Below, piece by piece: positions 35,025-43,472 of a stretch of DNA of 64,000 nt. The first letter of the stretch is position 1. Each line of letters begins with the position of its first letter. The position numbers and the translations under genes were made by a program. The notes beneath the pieces were generated by a model that saw only the letters and a list, made by a program, of their open reading frames with translations, was not told where the DNA came from and ran no database searches. Source of the stretch: a bacterium (lineage in GTDB: Bacteria > Verrucomicrobiota > Verrucomicrobiia > Limisphaerales > UBA11358); the NCBI GenBank assembly GCA_021817945.1, contig JAKAFL010000002.1, forward strand, positions 148,929 through 212,928. Direction: 5' to 3'.

Positions 35025-35453
35025 ATGATTCGACTGCTTCTCATACTGCTTGCCGGGCTGGCTTGCGAGTCGGCGGGCGTCATTCTTTTGAAGAAAGGAA
35101 TGATGCACATCAGCCCGCTTCAGGGGTACAGCCTGGGGGAAATTCTAAGGCTGGCCCGGTCCGGGGTGTCGAACCCTCAAATCCTGCTGGGGGTATTTTT
35201 TGAAGCTTTGTTTTTTGGCTGTCTTCTTCTGCTGATGTCCCGCAGTGACATCAGTTTTCTTTGGCCATTAACCGCACTGAGTTTTGTCTTTGCCACCCTT
35301 GCGGCAATGCTTTTCCTGGGTGAGACCGTTTCGTGGGTGCGCTGGCTGGGCGTGGGGTTTATCATGATTGGAGCGGCTTGCATCACCTATAGCGAGCATC
35401 TCAAGGAGAAGCCCGCCCCTCCCCCGGCGCGGGCGCAGGATGCCCCGCAATGA
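35025..35453 (+). CDS. half-size EamA/DMT-type membrane protein
   Basis: 142 residues with about four membrane helices: 'LLLILLAGLACESAGVILLK', 'LGVFFEALFFGCLLLLMS', the 'PLTALSFVFATLAAMLFLGE' helix and 'RWLGVGFIMIGAACITY'. The last two match the end of an EamA domain ('ALSFVFATLAAMLFLGETVS'). A full EamA transporter has two such domains, so this one would act as a dimer like small multidrug-resistance proteins. The C-terminus is Pro/Ala-rich. Its 3' end overlaps the convergent phosphorylase gene by 53 bp. Confidence 0.82.
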   Translation: MIRLLLILLAGLACESAGVILLKKGMMHISPLQGYSLGEILRLARSGVSNPQILLGVFFEALFFGCLLLLMSRSDISFLWPLTALSFVFATLAAMLFLGETVSWVRWLGVGFIMIGAACITYSEHLKEKPAPPPARAQDAPQ

Positions 35454-36123
35454 CCGACTCCAGCACCAGGGCCAATTGGCCCGCTGCGTGGTTGGTTTTC
35501 TTTCGAAGCGCCAGCAGTCCCGGTATTTTCCATGGCGCCTTTCCCACTGCCAACAACAACCGGCCATAGTCCAGATTCTTGTCCGGCTTGGATAACGCAT
35601 TAAAATCCAAGGGCAAATCCTCCCCAGCCGTGTCCGAAACCACCCGCACTGTGGCGCAAGGAATGCCTGCATCACGGCTCATGGCCTGAATGGCGGCTGA
35701 TTCCATTTCCACCGCGTCGGCCTGTGTTTTCAAATACGCTTCCCGCTTCTCGCTGGCTGAGACCAGAACGCGGTCGGAGCATAGAAAGGTGCCGGGGCGC
35801 GCCCCTGATGCCTTCAAGGACTGCGCCAAAACCGGGTCGGCTGTTTCAAAAAGCACCTCGCCCAGTTTCAACTCCGGATGGAGTCCGCCAGCGAAACCGC
35901 AGGTTAAAATCCGGGCTGGATGGACTTCCGCACGCGGACGGGCCTCCAGCCATTGTTTGAAAAGTCGCCGGGAATTTTCCTTGCCGATGCCGGTGACAAG
36001 ACAATGAATGCGGCTCGTTTCTTGAACGAGCCTGCGAAAAGGGGCAGCCTCCTCAGGCAAGGCAAAGCAGACCAGGGTTATCCCGTCCCCCATCCGTGAC
36101 GATTCCATGGCAGGTTCTCTCAT
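35401..36123 (-). CDS. nucleoside phosphorylase-like protein, HpnG-type candidate
   Basis: 240 residues with the purine-nucleoside phosphorylase fold: 'LVCFALPEEAAPFRRLV' at the N-terminus and 'VTGIGKENSRR'. The substrate-binding 'DAVEMESAAIQAMSRDAG' corresponds to the MEGAA-type motif, and the catalytic Asp lies in 'VVSDTAGEDLPLDF'. Members with this architecture include MTA/SAH nucleosidase and HpnG, which removes adenine from adenosylhopane. HpnK- and HpnD-like genes elsewhere in the window make HpnG attractive, but the sequence alone does not decide. The start overlaps the exonuclease stop (ATGA). Confidence 0.75.
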   Translation of the reverse strand: MREPAMESSRMGDGITLVCFALPEEAAPFRRLVQETSRIHCLVTGIGKENSRRLFKQWLEARPRAEVHPARILTCGFAGGLHPELKLGEVLFETADPVLAQSLKASGARPGTFLCSDRVLVSASEKREAYLKTQADAVEMESAAIQAMSRDAGIPCATVRVVSDTAGEDLPLDFNALSKPDKNLDYGRLLLAVGKAPWKIPGLLALRKKTNHAAGQLALVLESVIAGHPAPAPGEGRASP

Positions 36124-36839
36124 TTGATTCCCGAGAGTCTCTCCTTCCAGATTTGGTACAATTGCAGGGTTGCGCGCACGTCGCGCAGGCAGTATTCCGC
36201 AATGTCCCGAAACCGCCCCTCTTCCATCAGGGTTGCCACATCCATCCCGGTCACCCCATGACTTTTAGGTGATTCTATTCCAAAAGTTTTACAATAGAAA
36301 TCCAGGTTGAATTTCCGGGCTGCGCCATCCCGTCCGCTGACGTTGTAAAAGGTGAGTTGTTCGGCGAGATCGCAATGAGGCTCGGTGGCGTAGCGGTAAC
36401 CCAGCCAGTTTTTCCGGCTGATGGACACGTTCAATATGGCCGACCGCAGGTAAATGAATGGCACATCAAAGCCCCGCCCGTTGAAGGTGACAATGTGGTC
36501 GTAATGCCGGGCCACTTCCCAAAAGGCAGCCAATAATTCCCCCTCGTCTGCAAAAGGCACGAATTGGACCGGACCCGCGCCCTCGTCTCCCTCTTCAAAA
36601 TCCTCGGCCAGGAACAGGGTCTGGCCGCGCTGGGTTTCGGCGTTCAGCATGGCAATGCAAACCACCTGGGAAGTGGGCGGCCACAGGCTCATACCGCGCG
36701 CCAGTTCCGCCCGCCGCGCCTCCCGCGCCACGGGATCCTCCAGCTTCTCAGCTTCCCGGAATAAATATTCCTGTTGCGCCTCGTCAAAGGCATCCAGCTT
36801 CAGGGCCGTGGTCTCAATATCAAATACCAGTGTTGCCAT
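36120..36839 (-). CDS. DEDD-type 3'-5' exonuclease-like (RNase H-like) protein
   Basis: 239 residues. Exonuclease motif I 'LVFDIETTAL' (Asp and Glu), motif II 'HIVTFNGRGFDVPF' and motif III 'DIAEYCLRDVRATLQLY' (Tyr-x3-Asp) give a complete DEDDy active site. The N-terminal region before motif II is long and charged. Related uncharacterised proteins are annotated as predicted 3'-5' exonucleases or ribonuclease H-like proteins. It is followed by the phosphorylase gene with a 4-bp overlap. Confidence 0.82.
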   Translation of the reverse strand: MATLVFDIETTALKLDAFDEAQQEYLFREAEKLEDPVAREARRAELARGMSLWPPTSQVVCIAMLNAETQRGQTLFLAEDFEEGDEGAGPVQFVPFADEGELLAAFWEVARHYDHIVTFNGRGFDVPFIYLRSAILNVSISRKNWLGYRYATEPHCDLAEQLTFYNVSGRDGAARKFNLDFYCKTFGIESPKSHGVTGMDVATLMEEGRFRDIAEYCLRDVRATLQLYQIWKERLSGIK

Positions 36840-36901
36840 TTAAGTGAAATTCAAAAGTGCATCGTCCCGGGCTGATCTCGGGTGAATGGTGAAAAGCCCC
36901 G

Positions 36902-38605
36902 TTACACAGGTTCGGCAATCAAATCATAGTCCGTGTGATCCACGATCCGGACGGCGGCAAATTCACCAGTGGTTAGCCGTCCCCGCACATAAACTCTTCC
37001 ATCAATATCCGGGGCATCCGCCTCACCGCGGCCCACGGAAAGGGATTGCCCGCCTGGGACCAATGGATGCTTCTCGCCGCCCCTCACCAATCCATGTTCC
37101 CATGAATCAACCCGTGCAGTTTGAAAATCCTTGCCGCTGGCTTCGCCCTCGACCAGCACCCGAAGTGTTCTTCCCACCTGCCTTGAGGACAATTCACAGG
37201 CAATGGCATGCTGAACTGCCATGGCCTTTTCGCGCCGCCGCTGTTTGACCTTGTCCGGGACCTGGCCTTCCATGCTCCCGGCTCGGGTGCCTTCCTCCTT
37301 GGAATAGGCAAAAACTCCCAGACGCTCAAACCGGGTTGTCCGGATGAATTCGCAGAGTGATTCAAACCTTTCCTCGGTTTCCCCTGGGAATCCCACAATG
37401 AACGTGGTCCGCAGGGCGATACCGGGAATGCCGGCCCGGATTTTGCCAATCAAATCCTCAATGTACTGCCTGGAGGTTTCCCGCCGCATCCGCTCCAGCA
37501 TGTGCTCATGGATGTGCTGCAACGGCATGTCCACGTATTTCGCCACCTTTGGGCATTCGCCCATGGTTTGAATGAGTTCATCCGTCCAGTGCGCCGGGTG
37601 CGTGTAGAGGAGTCGCACCCAAAAATCGCCGGGGATGGCATTCAATTCCCGCAACAGCGTGCAGATGCTGGCATCGTTCCCGGAGAGTGTCCGGCTGGCT
37701 GCCGCAAATTTTTCCGGTGAAGAAATGGCCCTGCTGGCCTTGGGGCGCAAATCCAGACCGTAATAGGTGGAATCCTGGGAGATGAGGTTGATTTCCCGCA
37801 CGCCATCCGAGACCAAGGCCCGCGCCTCGGCCACGATATCCGATTGCGCCCTGCTGCGGTGGGAACCGCGCATGCGCGGGATGATGCAGAAACTGCATGG
37901 ATGATTGCAGCCCTCGGCAATTTTAAGGTAGGCAAAATGCCGGGGTGTCAGCCGCAGCCGCGGCGTCGCGAAATCAGGGATATACGAAGGCCGGTGAGTA
38001 ACATCCACCATGGGAACTGGCGCATGGGATGCCGGCGCCACCACTTTGCGGGTTTTTCCTGGCCGCCCGGTTTCGGAGGGATATTCATGGGCTCCATGGC
38101 GTTCATGGTTCTTTTCCGGGACCTGCTTTTCCAGCTCTGCGAGTTGGGCTGAAAGGTTTTTTCCGGCTTTGCCCCCTTTGCTCGGGGTTGGGCCTGTGGC
38201 ACCGTGCCGGGCGCGGTTGGCCACGGCCTTTGCCACGATGCCGCCCACCTGGCCCACTTGATCCACCCCCATGAATGCATCCACTTCAGGCAAAAGCTTG
38301 GGCAATTCCTCCCGAAATCGCTGGGAAAGGCACCCGGACACCACCACCGCCTGCCCGCGCCTGTTTGCATCCCGCAACTCCACCGACTCCAAGATGGTGT
38401 CCACGCTCTCTTCCTGGGCCGAATCAATAAATGAACAGGTGTTCACAATCACCGCATCCGCCTCGGCTGGATCATTGGTGATTTCCAGGCCTTCCTTGAT
38501 CAAGGTGCCCAACATGATCTCCGCATCCACCAGATTCTTGGCGCATCCCAGCGATATCAGGCCCACGCGCAACGGCTTTTTTTCTTTGATGCTGACTTTG
38601 CTCAC
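36902..38605 (-). CDS. rimO: ribosomal protein S12 methylthiotransferase RimO, with insertions
   Basis: 567 residues from the GTG at 38605, chosen because AGGA lies 9 bp upstream and 'VGLISLGCAKNLVDAE' follows. Motifs: the N-terminal MTTase domain Cys residues ('GCAKN', 'NTCSF', 'SGCLSQ'), the radical SAM cluster 'GCNHPCSFCIIP' and a C-terminal TRAM domain. It methylthiolates an Asp of ribosomal protein S12. Typical length is about 440 residues. The extra ~120 are a ~60-residue charged insert before 'LTPRHFAYLKIAEG', a smaller one after 'SQDSTYYGLDL', and one within the TRAM domain around 'WEHGLVRGGEKHPLV'. Confidence 0.93.
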   Translation of the reverse strand: MSKVSIKEKKPLRVGLISLGCAKNLVDAEIMLGTLIKEGLEITNDPAEADAVIVNTCSFIDSAQEESVDTILESVELRDANRRGQAVVVSGCLSQRFREELPKLLPEVDAFMGVDQVGQVGGIVAKAVANRARHGATGPTPSKGGKAGKNLSAQLAELEKQVPEKNHERHGAHEYPSETGRPGKTRKVVAPASHAPVPMVDVTHRPSYIPDFATPRLRLTPRHFAYLKIAEGCNHPCSFCIIPRMRGSHRSRAQSDIVAEARALVSDGVREINLISQDSTYYGLDLRPKASRAISSPEKFAAASRTLSGNDASICTLLRELNAIPGDFWVRLLYTHPAHWTDELIQTMGECPKVAKYVDMPLQHIHEHMLERMRRETSRQYIEDLIGKIRAGIPGIALRTTFIVGFPGETEERFESLCEFIRTTRFERLGVFAYSKEEGTRAGSMEGQVPDKVKQRRREKAMAVQHAIACELSSRQVGRTLRVLVEGEASGKDFQTARVDSWEHGLVRGGEKHPLVPGGQSLSVGRGEADAPDIDGRVYVRGRLTTGEFAAVRIVDHTDYDLIAEPV

Positions 38606-39062
38606 AATCACCCATCCTACTGCAAACCGGACGGCATGGCAATGCACCGGAAATCCCATTTCAGCACAAATTCCGGTGGTTCTGGGAATAAATCCTTGAG
38701 GTTAACGCCATCAAAACCATTTACGGCTTCATTTTGGCCACTGGCGGTGTCATGAGCAAAGTCTGGCGAATAAGGGCAAATTTGAGGGATTTAATAGGAA
38801 TCCGCCATTTTTGATCCCCAGTCCATGGTTTTAAACACAACCGAATTGAAGGGATCATCCCATCATACCGACGTGGGGGCGGGTCTGGCAGGTTGGTGAA
38901 AGGCAATTTTGGGATGGCTCCCGTAATCCTGCCCATTTGAAATGTGGTGAGAGTGTGTTAGGATTTTGCGTGCCATGTTTTAGCAGGAGGGAGTGAATGG
39001 GTCTTGCGGCCCGTCACCAACCCGGCCCTTGAGTGTTAGGGTTTCGATGGAACAATAATTGC
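38606..39062. other. divergent intergenic stretch between rimO and the secreted-protein gene
   Basis: About 457 bp that should hold the promoters of both diverging genes. No -35/-10 pair stands out. A 71-codon minus-strand frame (38721-38936) lacks domain or composition support. Confidence 0.4.
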
Positions 39063-39653
39063 ATGAAAACCAAAATGTTGTCTGTTTATTGGGGCTTGAG
39101 TTTGGGAATGGCGGCGCATTCGCAGGGGATCATTTATTTTGATGGGACCAGTAACACATCACTATCACCCACGGCCGGGTCCAAGGGCAGGGTGTTTTTG
39201 GATGCCGGATCAGGCGCGGCGTTGGATACCAATAGGGATTTAAACGTGGAACTGGCCTATGGCAAGACACCCCAGACGGTTTCTCCATCCAATGCAGTCA
39301 CCATTCTTTTGCTGGACAGCTCCAAAACATTGGGAGATGGGAGCCTGGGCGAGATTCTTTCTGCCAGGGGCGACATTGGCGCCATGGGAAACGGACAATT
39401 ATTTGATCCCTCCGGGACAGCCTACCGATTTCCAGGAATGCCCATGGGGACAAAGGTCTGGTTTAAAATTTATGCGTGGACGGGAAATTTCCCCAGCTAC
39501 TCTGCCGCAAGCGCCTCCACCAACGCCTTGGTGGGAGCCACCGGTGTTTTTTCCGAATATCTGGTTTCCCCAACCTGGTACGCCAACAACATTCAGGACA
39601 TGCCCGCGCTGATCCTTTCTCCTTCCACCCATCAGGCCCCAGTGCAACCCTGA
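39063..39653 (+). CDS. exported verrucomicrobial-type protein of unknown function
   Basis: 196 residues from the ATG at 39063. The N-terminal signal peptide 'MKTKMLSVYWGLSLGMAAHS' is followed by 'QGIIYFDGTSN'. The rest is beta-rich, with Ser/Thr/Gly-rich loops, 'GTKVWFKIYAWTGNFPSYSA' and 'MPALILSPSTH' at the end. Its outline recalls a large set of exported proteins in Verrucomicrobiota, many of which end with a PEP-CTERM sorting tail. Here no such tail is present and the protein ends soon after the last strand. It is probably periplasmic or secreted. Confidence 0.7.
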   Translation: MKTKMLSVYWGLSLGMAAHSQGIIYFDGTSNTSLSPTAGSKGRVFLDAGSGAALDTNRDLNVELAYGKTPQTVSPSNAVTILLLDSSKTLGDGSLGEILSARGDIGAMGNGQLFDPSGTAYRFPGMPMGTKVWFKIYAWTGNFPSYSAASASTNALVGATGVFSEYLVSPTWYANNIQDMPALILSPSTHQAPVQP

Positions 39654-40313
39654 TTGAAAAAAGGACCACCCGCATGGCACTTCAGGATAATGGGTGTTGG
39701 GGTGGGGAAAAGAGACCCATCGTTATTCGCAGTCAGGCTTTTTAGGATTCCTTCAAAAAAGCGAGGGTTGGACAGTGCATGTCCCACCTCAGGATGCATG
39801 ATTGGGGGCATGACAACGAAAAATCGGATCAATTGGATGCCTTTCAAACAGGTGAGAAAAAATGGGCATATCATCCAGCGGTTTGGAATGGCTGAACTTT
39901 TTAAAAGCGAAGCTGGAAGCCACGAATTAGTGGGAGGAACGAGGGAGGACAGGGCTGCAGCGCAGGACTGGGCTTCCTTGGTGGCCCACGAAGTGGTCTT
40001 CAGCCATCCGGGGCTGCGGGCTGATCAGCTTCGTGGCGCAGGCAAACCGACTGGAGGAAAAATCACCCTGCGTTTTCACACGTCGAAATCGGGCTGATGA
40101 AGAGAGACGCCACATTCCTTGGCTGATTTGCAATAAAAACAGTGACTCGACCGAGGGGATGGTGTTTTCTGGTGCCATGCAGGCAGCAGGACTGAGCAAC
40201 TTTTGGCCGAGGACGAGGCAGGGTTTCACAACGGGATACCATGCCGGGGCGGCCATTCTGCGAAGAGTCGAAGCCTTTAAGTTCCAGACAGGAGCCGTTT
40301 AACAGCGCCAGAA
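39654..40313. other. intergenic stretch, no gene seen; one paired motif
   Basis: About 660 bp. Frames on both strands reach ~100-150 codons but their products look random. 'ccacgaag' (39986-39993) and 'cttcgtgg' (40029-40036) form an 8-bp inverted repeat around a GC-rich loop, which might be a structured RNA or chance. Confidence 0.35.
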
Positions 40314-40748
40314 ATGAAAGGCAACATGCAATGGTTTCCATGGGCAATGGGATCGGCCGCCTTCGCGGCACTGACGACTCTTCTGGCAAAGAAAGGTTTG
40401 GAAGGAGTGGACCCGGACCTGGCCACCTTATGGCGGACGGTCATCATTCTTGTGATGATGGCCGGATGGGTCATGGCAGCGGGGAAATGGACCAATCCCA
40501 TGGCACTGCCTGCGCGCCCGATGGTTTACCTGATTTTATCCGGTTTGGCCACCGGCGCGTCATGGTTGTGTTATTACCGGGGATTGCATTTGGGCCCTGC
40601 CGCAAAGGTGGCGACGGTGGACAAGTTCAGCCTTGTGCTGGTGGCGCTTTTGGGACAGTGGCTATTGTTGGAGCGGTTGAATTTACGCGAATGGACTGGG
40701 GTGGCACTCATGGCGGGCGGGGTGCTGGTCCTGGCCATGAAACGCTGA
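40314..40748 (+). CDS. half-size EamA-type membrane protein
   Basis: 144 residues with five membrane helices: 'WAMGSAAFAALTTLLAKKGL', 'TVIILVMMAGWVMAAG', 'YLILSGLATGASWLCYYRGL', 'KVATVDKFSLVLVALLGQWL' and 'GVALMAGGVLVLAMKR'. The last pair is the standard EamA ending. As a single EamA domain it would need to form a dimer. An ATG 4 codons downstream is a possible alternative start. It leads a plus-strand run with the DUF192 lipoprotein and the FolP-like protein, and is unrelated in sequence detail to the other half-size EamA protein at 35025. Confidence 0.85.
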   Translation: MKGNMQWFPWAMGSAAFAALTTLLAKKGLEGVDPDLATLWRTVIILVMMAGWVMAAGKWTNPMALPARPMVYLILSGLATGASWLCYYRGLHLGPAAKVATVDKFSLVLVALLGQWLLLERLNLREWTGVALMAGGVLVLAMKR

Positions 40749-40820
40749 ACGCCAGCAGGTGATTTGGAAGAACCGGGCTGGATGGTTGAAATGGAGCGGA
40801 GTTTGCGGCAAAATAGCCCC

Positions 40821-41357
40821 ATGAAGACGAAACAAAGTCTGGCATGCGCCTGCCTGGCGGCTGCGACCATCATCGTGGCCGGGTGCAACCCAGGCGCGAA
40901 TGGTTCATCCAGTCCGGACACGACCATGAAACACTGGGAACCAACCCAGGCACAACCCAAGCTGCAGACCATGAAAATTTATGTGGGACCGGAAACCTTG
41001 GATTCAGAACTGGCGCTGACCCCGCGTGAAATCCAGACTGGAATGATGTTTCGCACCAACATCCAGGATTCCGACTCCATGCTGTTCCTTTTGCCCTACC
41101 CCATGCGGGCGGATTTCTGGATGAAAAACTGTCCCGAATCCATTTCCGCCGCCTACATTAACACAGACGGAGTCATTGAAGAAATCCACCACCTGGAACA
41201 TGATGACACCAACGGGGTTTTTTCAGCGAGCGATGACATCCGTTTTGTGCTGGAAACCAGTGATGGATGGTTTTCACGACATCACATCAACCCGGGCAAT
41301 GTGATTCAGACAGAACATGGATCATTGGCAGACACATTTTTGAAGGCCGCGCATTAA
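40821..41357 (+). CDS. DUF192 lipoprotein
   Basis: 178 residues from the ATG at 40821. The lipobox 'TIIVAGC' places the Cys near residue 22, so the protein is exported and lipid-anchored. The DUF192 domain follows: 'LALTPREIQTGMMFRTNI' with the Met-rich signature 'GMMFR', 'SMLFLLPYPMRADFWMKN' and 'PESISAAYINTDGVIEEIHH'. The family's function is not established. It lies 72 bp after the EamA gene and 8 bp before the FolP-like gene, so co-transcription is likely. Confidence 0.88.
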   Translation: MKTKQSLACACLAAATIIVAGCNPGANGSSSPDTTMKHWEPTQAQPKLQTMKIYVGPETLDSELALTPREIQTGMMFRTNIQDSDSMLFLLPYPMRADFWMKNCPESISAAYINTDGVIEEIHHLEHDDTNGVFSASDDIRFVLETSDGWFSRHHINPGNVIQTEHGSLADTFLKAAH

Positions 41358-41365
41358 AGGGAAAA

Positions 41366-42247
41366 ATGGTTCCCCTGGAGAAAATGCGGGCAATTCTTGG
41401 ACGCGGCCCATCATTGGGCAAAGTTACGGAATTTTCAGTGGGCGCTAAAAAGCTGCGGTTTCGCGAGCGACCGTCCTTGATGGGGGTGATTAATCTTTCA
41501 AAGGATTCATGGTACCGGGAAAGCGTCTGCATGAGCGCGGATGCGGCCATCAAAAGGGGAATAATGCTGTCCGCCCAGGGGGCGGACATCGTGGATGTGG
41601 GGGCGGAATCCACCCTGGCCCAGGCAGAACGCGTGGGAAGTTCGGCCCAGAAAAGCCTGCTGCTGCCGGTCATCCGGCACTTGAGCCGTTTAAAAATCCC
41701 TGTGTCAGTGGAGACTTATTCCAAGGCCGTCACACGCGCCAGCCTGCAAGCGGGGGCCCGGGTTTTGAATCTGACAGGCACGGAAGGATCGAGAGAAATT
41801 TTCCGAATGGTGGCGGATCATGATGCGGCAGTGATCATCTGCCATGTGGCGGGGAAAAATGTTCGCCGGGTTCGGGACCTGGATTTGAGCGGGGACCCCA
41901 TTCCCATGCTTCATGAATTTTTCGGGCGACAAATCGAGCTGGCTTCGCGGTGCGGGGTGCGGAAAATATTTCTGGATCCCGGGCTGGGTTTTTATTACCG
42001 GAACCTTCAGGACAGCGCGGTGCGGGTGCGGCACCAGATGGAGGTGTTTTTAAATTCGCACCGGCTTCGGGTGTTGGGCCATCCCATTTGCAATGCGCTG
42101 CCCCACGCCTTTGAATATTTTGAAGAAGAAGTGCGCTGCGCGGAGCCGTTTTTTGCCGTGCTGGCCGCCTTGGGCGGCACGGATTTGTTCAGGACCCACG
42201 AAGTGAGACGCGTACAGGCTGTCCTGAAGACCTTGCAGGCATTTTAA
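41366..42247 (+). CDS. degenerate dihydropteroate synthase-like protein
   Basis: 293 residues from the ATG at 41366, after an AAAGGG site. A TIM-barrel of the pterin-binding family: 'MGVINLSKDSWYRE' (39-52) corresponds to the MGxxNxTPDSFS region, 'GADIVDVGAEST' (72-83) to GADIIDIGGEST, and 'IFLDPGLGFYYRN' (201-213) to the DPGxGFxK loop. Several catalytic signatures have changed: the sIDT Asp is Glu (116), the IND(V) pair reads 'LNLTG' (134-138), and the SRK motif is replaced by 'LGHPICN' (237-243). It may have a different substrate or be a paralogue of true FolP. The gene follows DUF192. Confidence 0.75.
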   Translation: MVPLEKMRAILGRGPSLGKVTEFSVGAKKLRFRERPSLMGVINLSKDSWYRESVCMSADAAIKRGIMLSAQGADIVDVGAESTLAQAERVGSSAQKSLLLPVIRHLSRLKIPVSVETYSKAVTRASLQAGARVLNLTGTEGSREIFRMVADHDAAVIICHVAGKNVRRVRDLDLSGDPIPMLHEFFGRQIELASRCGVRKIFLDPGLGFYYRNLQDSAVRVRHQMEVFLNSHRLRVLGHPICNALPHAFEYFEEEVRCAEPFFAVLAALGGTDLFRTHEVRRVQAVLKTLQAF

Positions 42248-42320
42248 AGGCCATAAAAGGCTTGGCTGGAGCGGGCCACCCGGACCTGCAAAACCCCTTC
42301 ATCACGGGGTGATCCCTTCC

Positions 42321-42764
42321 TCAAGACTGTGGAAAAATGCGGTACAGGAGGAAATATACCAGGACCCCCGTGATGGAGACATACATCCAGAGCGGCCATG
42401 TCCACCGCGCCAGCTTCCGGTGCGTTTCGAATCGTCCCTTTGCCGCCATCCAAAGCGTGGACAGAATGAGCGGGACAATCACCATGGCCAAAACGGTATG
42501 GGTGGAAAGAATGAAAATATAAATCGGACGAAACCAATGCGGATGCAGGAAACGGGTGGGTCCGCGGTGATAGGTCCAATAAAGGGAAAAATGATAGAAC
42601 AGATAGCAAGCCAGAAAAACAACGGACGTGCCGAAGGCGGAAACCATGCAAGCGCGATGGGCGGATTTATTTCCCTGCTTGATGAAAACAAACCCCGCCG
42701 CCAATAAAACCGCGCTGGCCGCGTTCAGAGAGGCGTTGATGGCGGGCATTATAAAAATATTCAT
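42321..42764 (-). CDS. DUF420 membrane protein of the oxidase operon
   Basis: 147 residues with about four to five membrane helices and conserved histidines ('NKSAHRACM', 'CYLFYHF', 'STHTVLAMVI', 'ETHRKLARWTWPLWMYV'). It matches DUF420, a family often found beside cytochrome oxidase genes; a role in oxidase assembly has been shown for the related CtaM of Firmicutes. It is the last gene of the oxidase operon, 27 bp after sco, and is convergent with the FolP-like gene. Confidence 0.85.
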   Translation of the reverse strand: MNIFIMPAINASLNAASAVLLAAGFVFIKQGNKSAHRACMVSAFGTSVVFLACYLFYHFSLYWTYHRGPTRFLHPHWFRPIYIFILSTHTVLAMVIVPLILSTLWMAAKGRFETHRKLARWTWPLWMYVSITGVLVYFLLYRIFPQS

Positions 42765-42791
42765 GTGTCCAACGTTTCACGATCAGCGCCA

Positions 42792-43448
42792 TCAAGGATC
42801 CGCCTCAAGCCTTTTGAGTGTTTGCAGAATGCGATCCTGAACCTGGCTCCAAATAATGCCATCACCCGAGGTCTCGAAAACCGCCCGGAGACGCGCCTTT
42901 TTATCCACCACCACAAAAATGGTGCTGTGAATGAAGAGATCCACCGGAGACTTTCGGTCTGACGGCTGCACCGGGGTGGATCCCAGACGAAGTGCTCCAC
43001 CAGCGAGCGCGCCAATGGATTGGGGAGTCCCTGTCAAAAACATCCAACGGTTTGAATCGGCCCCGTAATGCTCCGCGTAGCGGTGTAAAACCGGCGGGGT
43101 GTCAAAATCCGGATCGGTGGTCAGAGTCACCAAGCGAGCCGCGCTGGAAGGAGGCAAGGCATCCTGGATCTGGCGCATTTGGCGGGTCATTCCCGGGCAC
43201 GATCCGGCACAACGAGTAAAAATGATATCTGCCACCCAAGGGTGGTTGGTCAAGTTGGCGAGAGTGACGGCCTGGTTGTACTGGTTGGTAAGGTCGAATG
43301 AAGGGATGACGCCGAGCACTGGAAGGGAGGTTTGATGGGCGCGTGAAAACTCGGCCAGTGAGAGGAGATAAGCAAAAGCAAGAAGAACGAGCACCAAAAG
43401 GACCCCTATCCACAGACTCCTTGGCAGTGGCTGTACGGGATCAGACAT
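42792..43448 (-). CDS. sco: SCO1/SenC copper chaperone
   Basis: 218 residues. An N-terminal membrane anchor ('LWIGVLLVLVLLAFAYLLSL') is followed by a thioredoxin-like domain with the copper-binding 'FTRCAGSCPGMTRQM' (Cys-x3-Cys) and the distal His in 'VDLFIHSTIFVV'. Family knowledge: Sco proteins deliver or reduce copper for the CuA centre of oxidase subunit II. Here the gene directly follows coxB (24 bp), consistent with that role. Confidence 0.93.
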   Translation of the reverse strand: MSDPVQPLPRSLWIGVLLVLVLLAFAYLLSLAEFSRAHQTSLPVLGVIPSFDLTNQYNQAVTLANLTNHPWVADIIFTRCAGSCPGMTRQMRQIQDALPPSSAARLVTLTTDPDFDTPPVLHRYAEHYGADSNRWMFLTGTPQSIGALAGGALRLGSTPVQPSDRKSPVDLFIHSTIFVVVDKKARLRAVFETSGDGIIWSQVQDRILQTLKRLEADP

Positions 43449-43472
43449 GTTTCAACCGGGCGGCCCCGAAGG

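Noticed and set aside
39654-40097. 147-codon plus-strand frame after the secreted protein
   Set aside because: No domain, no ribosome site and unusual composition; competing frames on the other strand are equally long.
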